From NCBI GenBank assembly GCA_937868765.1, contig CALMNL010000004.1, forward strand, positions 1,748,749-1,812,748: a stretch of 64,000 bases of DNA, in the 5' to 3' direction. The position numbers and the translations under genes were made by a program. Source of the DNA: an uncultured Desulfatitalea sp. (GTDB lineage Bacteria > Desulfobacterota > Desulfobacteria > Desulfobacterales > Desulfosarcinaceae). The notes beneath the pieces are model-generated. The model had not been told where the DNA came from and made no database searches. It saw nothing but the letters and a program-made list of their open reading frames with translations. Shown here in pieces: positions 55,571 to 63,808 of this stretch (the first letter of the stretch is position 1; every line of letters begins with the position of its first letter).

Positions 55571-55984
55571 ACCGTCTCCTCCAATGGTCATTCAGAAAAC
55601 CATCCCTTTCCTATTCAGTGCATGGGGATGGTATTAATTTTGGTTTCAGCACCATTGATCCCTTCGGGTAAGATCCCCATACGATTAGCTTCTCGCATCA
55701 TTATGCTACTGGCCTCGGCCGGTCAGCTTATGCTACAGGTTTACTTTTCTGGCTGGTTCCATCGATATGGTATTCGAAACCCCTTTCATTGCCTTCAAAC
55801 CTCATGGAGATTTGATCAATTGCTTTCGCTAAGGCCGTGCTTCAACCCATAGGCTTATTCGATAGTCTTATCGATATCGGCTGCATAGTTTGACCCCCAT
55901 TTCTGCCTGACCGATTCCTCCAAGTGCCGCGCTTTCTGGGCGGCGGCGGCATAGCTAATCGTTCCGAGGCATAGCGATCAAAAT
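55571..55984. other. Gap with a small gene remnant
   Basis: 414 bases between the hydrolase promoter side and the interrupted gene. A decayed minus-strand remnant at 55855-55985 is listed separately; nothing else was recognised. Confidence 0.5.
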
Positions 55985-55985
55985 C
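55855..55985 (-). pseudogene. Frameshifted C-terminal remnant
   Basis: Minus-strand segments EEIDFDRYASERLA and, in another frame, AAAAQKARHLEESVRQKWGS (ending DIDKTIE at a stop at 55855) read as one helical protein end broken by a frameshift. No start and no family name. Confidence 0.4.
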
Positions 55986-56264
55986 TATTTCCTCGATGAA
56001 TCTAATCCTATCGATGCCAAGGATTCTTCAAGTGTCGACCAATTCACGAACTCATATGTGTATCCCTCGATGTTGAGAAACTCGCTGTTGAATTTGATCA
56101 GGTATGCAGTCGTCTCATCATATTTGCCAGGATTTACAGAATAAGCTGATAGGGATTGTAACCCATTTTTACTTCCTCTCATTGCTGATTGGACCAAAGT
56201 GGTATACAAACCTTCAGGTTGCGGATATTTTTCAGTCGCTCTAAGCCATGCAGCCACTACTTCG
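55985..56264 (-). pseudogene. Interrupted small gene, 3' part
   Basis: Downstream portion (VVAAWLRATEKYPQPEGLYT ... YTYEFVNWSTLEESLASIGL) of a 108-codon minus-strand gene split by the insertion sequence at 56265-57593. A GTG at 56257 opens this part in frame, but it has no ribosome site and is unlikely to be expressed. Removing the element and one CTTCG duplication rejoins it to the 5' part at 57594-57645. The family is not recognised; it resembles a small helical-strand protein common in environmental bacteria. Confidence 0.75.
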
Positions 56265-56356
56265 TGAAGTTGCCCCTAATTCGACCGGACACCTATCAAA
56301 CTGGAAATAAGTTGTAGTGCAAGCTATAGTGCTAGCACTCAAACCAGAAAGAGAAG

Positions 56357-56737
56357 GTGTCCATGGTCATGGTTGAAGTCCTGAACAGCCAGCGAAGGCG
56401 CCGCTGGACGGCCGAACAAAAGAAAGCCATGGTGTTGGAATCCGAGCAGCCAGGAATGAACCTTTCCCTGGTGGCCCGAAAATACGAAATACATCCCAAC
56501 CAGCTTTTCAGGTGGCGAAAGCTTTTACATGATGGCGCGCTTACCGCCATGCGTACCGACGAAGAGCTGGTGCCTGTCTCGGAGGTCCGGCAGTTACGCA
56601 AGCAGATCCGTGAACTTGAGCGACTGCTTGGGCGCAAGACTCTTGAAAACGAGATCTTAAAAGACGCCATTGAGATTGCACGCGAAAAAAAACTGATCTC
56701 GCGGCTGCCCTTGCTCAAAAAGGACGATATCCCATGA
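56357..56737 (+). CDS. IS3-family OrfA (helix-turn-helix)
   Basis: A 126-residue transposase N-terminal protein. RRRRWTAEQKKAMVLESEQP is the HTH_Tnp_1 helix start, ARKYEIHPNQLFRWRKLLHD the recognition part, and a leucine zipper LRKQIRELERLLGRKTLEN follows. It ends four bases into orfB. Ribosomes slipping -1 on the A8 run at 56685-56692 would fuse it to OrfB, and that frame is open across the junction. Confidence 0.9.
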   Translation: MSMVMVEVLNSQRRRRWTAEQKKAMVLESEQPGMNLSLVARKYEIHPNQLFRWRKLLHDGALTAMRTDEELVPVSEVRQLRKQIRELERLLGRKTLENEILKDAIEIAREKKLISRLPLLKKDDIP

Positions 56738-57582
56738 TCGAGATCATCAAAACGATGGGCGTGTCGCGCTCGCATCAATACGAAAAAATGAAAAAGGGCA
56801 CCCAGGGCCGACGCCGCTTTTACCGTAAACCTGAAGATGAACGGTTTCTTTCGATGATCCGAAGGGTCATCTCTGTGCGGATTACTTATGGATACCGCCG
56901 GGTGACCGCTATCATCAACAGGGAACTGGAACAAACGGGTCTTCCTGTTGTAAACCCCAAACGGATTTATCGGCTTATGAAGATGCAGGGGCTGCTCCTG
57001 CAAAAAGGAACTGCCAGGCCGGTCAAATCGCACGATGGCAAAGTCATCACCAATCGCAGTAACCATCGCTGGTGCTTCGACATCTTTGAAATCAGTTGCT
57101 GGAGCAAGGAAAGAGTTCGAGTTGCCTTCAGTCTTGACTGCTGCGACCGTGAAATTATCAGTTATTTTGCCACCACCGGGGGAATTGACGGCAACCTTGT
57201 TCGGGACCTGATGCTTGAAACAGTTGCTACCCGTTTTGGGAATGTGTTGCAGCTTCCGCATCCTGTTGAATGGCTTAGCGACAATGGCCCGGCATACATT
57301 TCTGATGATACGCGTCTTTTTGCTGAAGCAATTGGCTTGAAGGTCTGCACAACCCCATTTTACAGTCCTGAATCGAATGGGATGGCAGAATCTTTTGTAA
57401 AAACCTTCAAACGCGATTATGTACATTCAAACCCGCTTTACGACGCTCAATTTGTTCTTGAGCAGATGCCGAAATGGTTCGAAGATTACAATGAGCATCA
57501 TCCCCACAAAGGATTGAAGATGATGTCTCCGAGACAGTTCAAAAGAAGAACGATTAAGTTAGAGCACTGTCCGGTCAATTAG
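56734..57582 (+). CDS. IS3-family OrfB (DDE integrase)
   Basis: A 282-residue retroviral-type integrase. The helical N-terminal HTH_21 (GYRRVTAIINRELEQ) is followed by the rve core with D (WCFDIFEIS), D (EWLSDNGPAYISDD) and E (NGMAESFVKTFKRD), and the C-terminal PRQFKRR. All catalytic residues are present, so the element should be active. The ATG overlaps the orfA stop (ATGA). In vivo, the frameshifted OrfAB is normally the transposase. Confidence 0.92.
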   Translation: MIEIIKTMGVSRSHQYEKMKKGTQGRRRFYRKPEDERFLSMIRRVISVRITYGYRRVTAIINRELEQTGLPVVNPKRIYRLMKMQGLLLQKGTARPVKSHDGKVITNRSNHRWCFDIFEISCWSKERVRVAFSLDCCDREIISYFATTGGIDGNLVRDLMLETVATRFGNVLQLPHPVEWLSDNGPAYISDDTRLFAEAIGLKVCTTPFYSPESNGMAESFVKTFKRDYVHSNPLYDAQFVLEQMPKWFEDYNEHHPHKGLKMMSPRQFKRRTIKLEHCPVN

Positions 57583-57593
57583 GGGCAACTCCA

Positions 57594-57645
57594 CTTCGTT
57601 GTTTTTGTAACTTGGGTATTGCCGCTCCAGAATGATGATGGACAT
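57594..57645 (-). pseudogene. Interrupted small gene, 5' part
   Basis: ATG 57645 behind GGAGGAGGGAG starts MSIIILERQYPSYKNNE and runs into the insertion sequence after 17 codons. Joined to 56259-55985 it gives a 108-residue protein, see the 3' part. Confidence 0.75.
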
Positions 57646-57671
57646 AACTCCCTCCTCCAGTAAAACGTTTT

Positions 57672-60530
57672 TTACTCAAAAGCGCTTACCCACCACTTGT
57701 TAATCCCGATGCCGGCATCGAAATTATCGTAGCCAACTCCATCCAGCAGAACATTGTCAATTGAAGTTCTGATGCGACCCCTGTCCCCGGCATTATCAAT
57801 ACCTACCACTTGGGCTCTTATGTCAGCGGCCTGAAAATTAGCTGAATCAAAAGGCAATCCATCCAAGCTGAAATCACTTGACTGGCCGTTGAATTCTACT
57901 CTCAAAGAATTCGTTGCCGCAATATATTCTGCAGCTATTGTATATGAAGATCCAAAGGCAAGTTCGGTATTAAATGGGAAGCTGCCAATCGGCATTGGCA
58001 TAATGTAAAGGCTGCTGGCGTCGGCATTTCGGGAACCCCAAGTATAACCTACTAAGTAGAGCCTTCCAAACCAGGGTTGAAGTCGCACGCCAACCATAAA
58101 CATATCCGTTCTGTTACCGAAATACCAATTTTCAGCTGGTTGATACAACAATCGAATTTCTGCATACATATTGTTATTGATAGTATCTGCGTTGCCTTCA
58201 GCTTCCGCCAGATCTACACTTAGATCAACTTGAATTCGGTTAACAGCCCGGTCTGTTGCCCTGACACGGGTTTCCAACCTGCTCGAAATTACATTGTCGC
58301 TGTATGCCTTTTGTATATCGAAAACAAGTTTATCGTCGATAGCGGCAATGGCTTCCGGAGCCCAACGATTATACTCTCGAATTACCCGAAATTCGCTTTG
58401 ATTCATCGGCAGGTGTACCATCACGGCGGCGTTGGTCTGACGGGCTGGCTCATAATAGCCTAAAGTATTCATGGTGGTAGAAAAGAAATCCTCATAATTG
58501 GCTAAACCGAAAAGAGCTGGATTGTACACATAGCTTTCCTGGAAAGACCAGTTTTGATTGTACCATTCCAATTTTCCAAAGAATGGCAGAAGCGCATCGT
58601 TATTCGGCAAAGTCCAACTTACGTCCGTGAAACCAGGAATATTGACATCGCTGAAGTCACCCGGGGTTTGGATGGTCGCAAAATATTGATCGTCATTAGA
58701 AACTAATTCACCCATGTCTGGCGGTATGGCGCCTAAAAGCTGGGTCCAGACGTAAAGAGGAGTATCCGCGTCATTGAGTCCGATCATGACGAATTCTTTA
58801 TTCTCTTGAGCTGCTAAGGCTGCAAGATCCAGATCCTTAACAGCGCCATCACCCCGATGAAAATAGAAGGAGGAGCCATATTGTGAAGGGATATCGGTTA
58901 TTCGATATTCTGTGCTCAAGCCGCCTGCGCGACGCGCCATGCGTAGGAAGTGACCGCTCATCCCCGAAATATTCCCTTCGGGCATAGCTGGGTTAAAAAT
59001 GGCCATATTTGTCATCCCAAGGTTTGACATGGCGCTGTTTCCTATGTCATTTTCCCATAAGATCAATCCTCTTTGGTAAACAACAGATCCGATGGCACTT
59101 ATCGTTTTCTCGCAGCGCGCTCGCACATAGCCGCCTGAGTAAAATGGACGGCGATTGCCGTAGCATAGCCAATTCCCGCCCCCGACATCTACAAAGCTTG
59201 TAAGGTCGTAGAGCAACCTCCCATTTTGCCTGACCGTCAAAAGTACCCATAAGCCTTGGGTGAAAGAATCGCGCATTTCAGGGATTGGGAGGGATCCGTA
59301 ATATTGCACCGTCATCGGTCTGTAAATCGAGCAAGACACGAATTCGGTCCCGACTGCTGGCGCTCTTGTCGGATCGGAAGCCCATGATGCCAGCAAATCG
59401 TCCACACCAAATGAGCCGGTACTGACGATCTGTTCAGCCATCAAAGGCCTGATCACGCTTTGAAGGGGGCCCAAATCCGCAGAACTGTTTTCATACATGC
59501 CATAAAGTGTTTCAAAATAATGATTAAATTGCTCAAGCGCAGTTTTCGTCAATAGTGAATGGTCCGCCAGGAAAACTGCCTCCTCGGGTGTTGTAGAGTC
59601 AGTGATTACAAGCGCTACAACTGGATTCATTTTGCTCGTAACCGCAACATTATTCATAGGATCAGTCGAAAAATCCACCGCGTCAAAAACTAAATCCGAA
59701 TCTGAACCAACCTCTATCGGCGATTCAAACAGATCAAAAGAGTCTGGCAAATCGAAGATGCTTAAAAACTCTTGAAGCACGTGCTGCACCTTCTCTTTTA
59801 CTGAATCTACTTCGGTAGTGGATGGTATTGGGGCTGTGGCAGGTGTAATTACATCGATGGGTACTCCAATGGCAGAGGCAACGATAGCGGTTGTAGCCGG
59901 TGTTACATTGCAAATTGCAGCAACCTTGTCATTTCCCAATGGAAGGTAAGATAGCATGGTCATGTATCTTCCGTTAACATAGCCGTCCGCCCACAAGAGA
60001 AATGGCGGCTGCCAGCTTGAATCAATATTCAAGGTGTAAGACCCATCAATACCAATGCCACTAAAAGTTGAGCGAGGTTGAACGGAAGAATCTTTCAGAT
60101 TAATTGTTCCAATCAGAGGCGCACCACCGACCACCATTCCAGAGATCGTAATATCATGCGGCATGACCGTTCCGATAGTAGACCACGTAAGATCGCTCCA
60201 ATTGAGGGGATAGCTTCTGTTATGGCGGATTGTAAATGTGTCCGAGCTGTTGACGTTGGCATTTGATGCAACATCCGGAAACCCAAGCTGTTTGTCTACA
60301 ACCACTGTATACGGTGAATGGCTCACCAGGAAAGCAGAAACATTTGTGTACCCAACCATTCCGTCGTTGTTCAGCTGGGCATGATAGATATACTCGTATT
60401 CAACTCTGGTAACCCGTGTGCTGCATACCAGAGTATAATTTCCAACTGTCAGTTCCGCCAAGGCGTTAGCAGCAAAAAATATAGCGATAATGGATATCAG
60501 CATGCTATGTATCAGCAAATACCTCTTCAT
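57672..60530 (-). CDS. Large exported protein, unknown function
   Basis: A 952-residue secreted protein. ATG 60530 opens a signal peptide (IHSMLISIIAIFFAANALA). Residues about 25-130 (RVTRVEYEYIYHAQLNNDG ... SSDTFTIRHNRSYPLNWSDL) form a beta-rich module seen in several surface proteins. About 135-190 resembles a carboxypeptidase-regulatory repeat (ITISGMVVGGAPLIGTINL ... GSYTLNID). The remainder is unrecognised, and the C-terminal 250 residues look like a jelly-roll (SLYIMPMPIGSFPFNTELAF ... LRVEFNGQSSDFSLDG). There is no PEP-CTERM, TM anchor or autotransporter barrel. It is 67 bases downstream of the PEP-CTERM gene, so cotranscribed and probably a partner at the cell surface. Confidence 0.8.
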   Translation of the reverse strand: MKRYLLIHSMLISIIAIFFAANALAELTVGNYTLVCSTRVTRVEYEYIYHAQLNNDGMVGYTNVSAFLVSHSPYTVVVDKQLGFPDVASNANVNSSDTFTIRHNRSYPLNWSDLTWSTIGTVMPHDITISGMVVGGAPLIGTINLKDSSVQPRSTFSGIGIDGSYTLNIDSSWQPPFLLWADGYVNGRYMTMLSYLPLGNDKVAAICNVTPATTAIVASAIGVPIDVITPATAPIPSTTEVDSVKEKVQHVLQEFLSIFDLPDSFDLFESPIEVGSDSDLVFDAVDFSTDPMNNVAVTSKMNPVVALVITDSTTPEEAVFLADHSLLTKTALEQFNHYFETLYGMYENSSADLGPLQSVIRPLMAEQIVSTGSFGVDDLLASWASDPTRAPAVGTEFVSCSIYRPMTVQYYGSLPIPEMRDSFTQGLWVLLTVRQNGRLLYDLTSFVDVGGGNWLCYGNRRPFYSGGYVRARCEKTISAIGSVVYQRGLILWENDIGNSAMSNLGMTNMAIFNPAMPEGNISGMSGHFLRMARRAGGLSTEYRITDIPSQYGSSFYFHRGDGAVKDLDLAALAAQENKEFVMIGLNDADTPLYVWTQLLGAIPPDMGELVSNDDQYFATIQTPGDFSDVNIPGFTDVSWTLPNNDALLPFFGKLEWYNQNWSFQESYVYNPALFGLANYEDFFSTTMNTLGYYEPARQTNAAVMVHLPMNQSEFRVIREYNRWAPEAIAAIDDKLVFDIQKAYSDNVISSRLETRVRATDRAVNRIQVDLSVDLAEAEGNADTINNNMYAEIRLLYQPAENWYFGNRTDMFMVGVRLQPWFGRLYLVGYTWGSRNADASSLYIMPMPIGSFPFNTELAFGSSYTIAAEYIAATNSLRVEFNGQSSDFSLDGLPFDSANFQAADIRAQVVGIDNAGDRGRIRTSIDNVLLDGVGYDNFDAGIGINKWWVSAFE

Positions 60531-60597
60531 CCTTTGCCCCCTTTTGTTGATAGGTTGTGAATTATAAGCGCAGATCAAGACAAGACAGCATCAGAAA

Positions 60598-61164
60598 TTA
60601 GGCTGTTTCAGAACACCGACCACGCATACGTATGAGCCCGACAAGACCAGCACTAAGAAGCAGAATGGTTGTCGGTTCTGGCACCGGCGCCGTTTGCGTG
60701 GGAACTGTCGTTCCGGATTCCAAAATTTCAAGAAACGCATCGGGGTCCAGTGCAGAATACAACTCAAAGGGCTGAGCTCCAGGAGTACCTGCCCCCAGCC
60801 AAACAAAGCTTATAGTAAATGGATCAGCCAATGAAGCACCGTCACTCAAGGCATAGGCATCATAAGCCCCCGAACCCGGAATATTTGGGTCTGGTAGCCA
60901 GCTAATCACGTCCCAATCCAAGTTGGGCGCCAAAGGCGATGGATCAAGCGTTCCATATAAGTTTCCGTCGAAGAAGATGGTAAACCCAGTATCAGCTAAG
61001 AAGGTATTTTCGGATACTATGTAGGAATACTCCCATAGGTCTTCTCCGGGGGTTGTATTGTCCAAATTAGTAGCAACAAAATTGATAACTGCGGCTTGTG
61101 CCAAATTCATTGAAAAGAGAACACAAAAGATCATGGTTACGAGAAACTTCACGGAAATGCGCAT
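60598..61164 (-). CDS. PEP-CTERM sorting-domain protein
   Basis: A 188-residue exported protein. Start ATG 61164 follows AAGGAGG. Signal peptide residues 1-24 (FLVTMIFCVLFSMNLAQA). The C-terminus is a complete PEP-CTERM sorting signal: VPEPTTILLLSAGLVGLIRM followed by an RGR-type basic end, the target of exosortase in the inner membrane. The beta-rich mature domain (EDLWEYSYIVSENTFLADTG) has no family name. No exosortase is in the window, so it lies elsewhere. It heads the two-gene unit with the 952-residue protein. Confidence 0.92.
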   Translation of the reverse strand: MRISVKFLVTMIFCVLFSMNLAQAAVINFVATNLDNTTPGEDLWEYSYIVSENTFLADTGFTIFFDGNLYGTLDPSPLAPNLDWDVISWLPDPNIPGSGAYDAYALSDGASLADPFTISFVWLGAGTPGAQPFELYSALDPDAFLEILESGTTVPTQTAPVPEPTTILLLSAGLVGLIRMRGRCSETA

Positions 61165-61359
61165 TTTGAGCCTCCTTAATGATGTAGGTGATTTCTGAAT
61201 GCACTGGACATACTTGGTTCCGTTGGTGCGGTTTAGTTTTTTGGCTACATTCTTGCTCACAATACAATGCCAAACCGAAGTCGCCCTATTACGACCAGCA
61301 GTCAATATTTTTAAAGAAAGTGGAGCGCGAAGAAAAGAGTCCGATTCAAAAGCTATAAA

Positions 61360-61385
61360 AGTGACAGACCGGAATTATTGTCACT
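61360..61385. promoter_or_regulatory. Inverted repeat AGTGACA-N12-TGTCACT
   Basis: Perfect 7-bp arms, 26 bases overall, 196 bases upstream of the PEP-CTERM start. Shares the TGACA/TGTCA core with the element at 61688. Operator candidate. Confidence 0.45.
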
Positions 61386-61687
61386 CAAACCACAATGGAA
61401 CCGTCCCCCGAGACTGCAGTGGCAGTTATAAATTTGCCAGCCAGTCAACTCGATGCCAATATTTGTCTGTACTTTGATTCATCCCCAGATGCTCCATGCA
61501 TCGGTCCTGTAAGATGAAAAATCACCAAGGGGCGGATGTTACGCACCATTCCGTTACAATATGGGTTTATCCTTGGAGGGGGTTAGCCATCAATAAGCAA
61601 TTTCCTCCAGTCCATGGGGGGATGCTACCTTGCCATGGTGATGCAAGTCCTCGTATCCTTCATAACTATTTTTTTTGAAGAATTGTA

Positions 61688-61703
61688 CTGTCACAAATGA
61701 CAG
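61688..61703. promoter_or_regulatory. lux-box-like inverted repeat
   Basis: CTGTCA-CAAA-TGACAG, flanked by TA and GTA so that the right half TGACAGGT resembles the TACAGGT half of classical lux boxes. It lies 48 bases beyond the LuxR stop. Possible binding site of the LuxR-type regulator, not proven. Confidence 0.4.
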
Positions 61704-61750
61704 GTAGGTGGGCTATAACTTTGATAATAGAAAAAAGCAGGGGGTCGGAT

Positions 61751-62500
61751 TTAGATGGCTATGATACCACCCTCGACTGCTTTGGCAACACATTGAGCGC
61801 GGCTCACAGCATCCAGTTTGGCCTTTATATTGGAAACATGAAAATCGACTACTCTCTTGCTGCACTTGAGGATTACCGAAATTTCCCAAGAACTCTTGCC
61901 CTCCTTTAGCCACTTAACAACCTCGATTTCCTTTGGCGTAAGGGGATGGGATGGTTGGCTGGTTCGCTGAATTGCCCGTGTGTATGCGAGTGAATAAAAA
62001 GGAATGATGTGCTCGATGATTCTTTTTGCCCGTAAGCTGGTATCGGGTTGAGGCCCATTCAAAAAAAAGACCGTGCAGCGCAAGGATTGCGGATCAACTG
62101 TGCAGTGCGCCCACCCATTTTTCATGCCGAAATCTCTGGCTAGTGCAATTGTTTTGCTGGGACCGGTATGCAGTTCGACTTCTCGGAAGGTAACCGGAGA
62201 AAGAAGGATCATTGCCGAGCAGAGTACTGGGTCGTTGAGATGGTATCGTTTTTCCCAATAAACATCAGTAAAACCGTCAGGGTAGCAGATATCCAAAAAA
62301 GAAACGTCAGGATTCCTTTCAAGAAAATTATCGGGCATGTTGGCTTGGCTGCAGCAGGCATTTTCGAAACCTATTAGTTGTTTAAGTCCAAGTACCAGAT
62401 CTTTAATCTGCCCTTCGGTCCAGCACTGAAGCGACTTTTGGCTCAACTCCAACAAACAGGCCAAATCCCGTTTGGACAAAAGGTGGTCTAACCAATTCAT
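61751..62500 (-). CDS. LuxR-type regulator with autoinducer-binding domain (solo)
   Basis: A 249-residue regulator; ATG 62500 (MNWLDHLLSKRDLACLLELS) is preferred, with ATG 62521 as alternative. The N-terminal domain has the ligand-pocket pattern YWEKRYHLNDPVLCSAM, the Y...DP of acyl-homoserine-lactone receptors, with NGWAHCTVDP in place of the usual G-W stretch. The C-terminal HTH is LTPKEIEVVKWLKEGKSSWE with the recognition helix CSKRVVDFHVSNIKAKL. No luxI synthase is in the window, so it is a solo. It is 57 bases downstream of the glycosyltransferase gene and probably cotranscribed. Confidence 0.87.
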   Translation of the reverse strand: MNWLDHLLSKRDLACLLELSQKSLQCWTEGQIKDLVLGLKQLIGFENACCSQANMPDNFLERNPDVSFLDICYPDGFTDVYWEKRYHLNDPVLCSAMILLSPVTFREVELHTGPSKTIALARDFGMKNGWAHCTVDPQSLRCTVFFLNGPQPDTSLRAKRIIEHIIPFYSLAYTRAIQRTSQPSHPLTPKEIEVVKWLKEGKSSWEISVILKCSKRVVDFHVSNIKAKLDAVSRAQCVAKAVEGGIIAI

Positions 62501-62557
62501 CAGAAAAGCCCCACAAATCATTGTTAAACTGGCGATCCGTAAAAAAATTTGAAATGG

Positions 62558-63808
62558 CTACTTGAGCTTCGCTAACCCAGGCGCAGATACAACACTGTCT
62601 GGAGGCATTTTGCCCAAAAATCTGTGGGCGATTAAATTAGCTGCTTTCTGGGCCCCTACAGCGGGAATTTTAGCATAACTTATTTTTTTTCCAATCGTGG
62701 AAACCGCTTTCTCAGCAAGATCGGCCGGCGTTGTTCGGGAGCAGGACATCCTGGCACCGGCTCCATACCTGGTTAGCCTCTCTGCGACTTGGGCCTGCTC
62801 GAAATGTCCCTCGACAGGGAAATATATGAACGGTTTTCCCAAAGCAGCTATCTCGAATGTCGATGTGGCGCCTCCCTGTACAATCGCTAAATCGCATGCA
62901 GCAAAATGTTCGTAAAGGCAAGGGACAAACCCCTTAATCTCGACCCCCAACGGGATCTTGAATTCGCTGGCGTCTATTCTGGGCCCGCAGACAATTACCA
63001 TTTTTAGTCCCGGGATCTGCCTTTCCATGTGTGGGTAGGCCGCAGCACAAAGATCGAGCAAATCCTTGCCGATAGAAGTTCCTCCAACAGAGCACAAGAT
63101 CAGCGGTCCATTTCCATATTTCAATTTTTCCCGAAGCTTGACCGTGTCTGAATAGTTACTCGGATCGAATGGAAAGACATAGCCTATAAATTCCAGATAT
63201 TTTTTTGCAAAATCGCGGCGATTGGGCAGCAAAGGGCCAAAACTTTTATCCGGGACATCCTCCTCCTTGCCCACGTATAACCCTAAGTCGAAAACCGGGG
63301 GACGCCTCTTACGATAGTCCTCAGACCAAAGACGATTCCAGATGTAAGTGCCAAGCCAATCGAGAGGGTTATGGCTTACCACATCGAGGCCGATAAAATC
63401 GTAGATCATTACCATGGGCGCTTTTTTCAGGCTTGGGTCTTTCCTAAATGCTACAATCAGTTCATAGGTTTCATCCCCAATGATTAGGTCATAAGACGCT
63501 TTACTGGTTGTTTTCCTGAAGAGTTCCACATTGTTTTTCCAGTGCCGGCTTGCACTTGTAAGATATTTGAGCAAGTTGAGGCTGTGACCGGCGGCAGCTT
63601 GTTCTGCGGCTGTGCTGTCATTGGCGTAGAAGTCGGCTTCAGGAAGAAGGTTTTCTCCGGCTTGCTTCAGCGCCACACTGGCGGGGTGAGCTGCCAGCCA
63701 GTCGACTTTTAAATCCCTGTTGATCTTTCGGAGTTCACTGATGATTGCTATATCACGGGTGACATGCCCCAAGCCTACCGAACCACTAATGAAGAGCACC
63801 TTGGCCAT
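62558..63808 (-). CDS. UGT/MurG-type glycosyltransferase
   Basis: A 416-residue GT-B-fold transferase. ATG 63808 (MAKVLFISGSVGLGHVTRDI) is chosen because it starts directly at the family's first strand. The glycine-rich GSVGLGHVTRD binds the donor phosphate side; the C-terminal donor-binding region is AIVQGGATSTFEIAALGKPF, then FPVEGHFEQAQVAERL, matching UDP-sugar transferases such as YjiC/MGT and MurG-like proteins. The acceptor is unknown; a surface polysaccharide or glycolipid is likely given the PEP-CTERM context. Confidence 0.88.
   Translation of the reverse strand: MAKVLFISGSVGLGHVTRDIAIISELRKINRDLKVDWLAAHPASVALKQAGENLLPEADFYANDSTAAEQAAAGHSLNLLKYLTSASRHWKNNVELFRKTTSKASYDLIIGDETYELIVAFRKDPSLKKAPMVMIYDFIGLDVVSHNPLDWLGTYIWNRLWSEDYRKRRPPVFDLGLYVGKEEDVPDKSFGPLLPNRRDFAKKYLEFIGYVFPFDPSNYSDTVKLREKLKYGNGPLILCSVGGTSIGKDLLDLCAAAYPHMERQIPGLKMVIVCGPRIDASEFKIPLGVEIKGFVPCLYEHFAACDLAIVQGGATSTFEIAALGKPFIYFPVEGHFEQAQVAERLTRYGAGARMSCSRTTPADLAEKAVSTIGKKISYAKIPAVGAQKAANLIAHRFLGKMPPDSVVSAPGLAKLK

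Larger units (their letters stand above)
56265..57593 (+). mobile_element. IS3-family (IS2-group) insertion sequence
   Basis: A 1329-bp element. Terminal inverted repeats start TGAAGTTGCCCCTAATT on the left and TGGAGTTGCCCCTAATT on the right (one mismatch, then further similarity). They resemble the TGGATTTGCCCC ends of IS2. It is flanked by a perfect 5-bp duplication CTTCG at 56260-56264 and 57594-57598, the length IS2-group elements make. It encodes orfA and orfB with an A8 slippery run at 56685-56692. It looks intact and recent. It splits a small gene on the other strand. Confidence 0.9.
61165..61750. other. Intergenic region with two TGTCA/TGACA inverted repeats
   Basis: 586 bases upstream of the PEP-CTERM gene and downstream of the LuxR gene. 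Contains inverted repeats at 61360-61385 and 61688-61703 (listed separately) and presumably the PEP-CTERM promoter. No ORF I can support. Confidence 0.55.

Noticed and set aside
41938-57639. An 18-base identity (CCGCTCCAGAATGATGAT) between about 41938 and 57622
   Set aside because: Its surroundings share no further similarity and it falls inside two unrelated coding stretches; a match of this length can arise by chance in 64 kb.
61165-61300. Sigma-54-like -24/-12 promoter (TGGCATTGTATTGTG on the minus strand) upstream of the PEP-CTERM gene
   Set aside because: The spacing is one base short and the invariant GC of the -12 element is missing, so I do not claim it.
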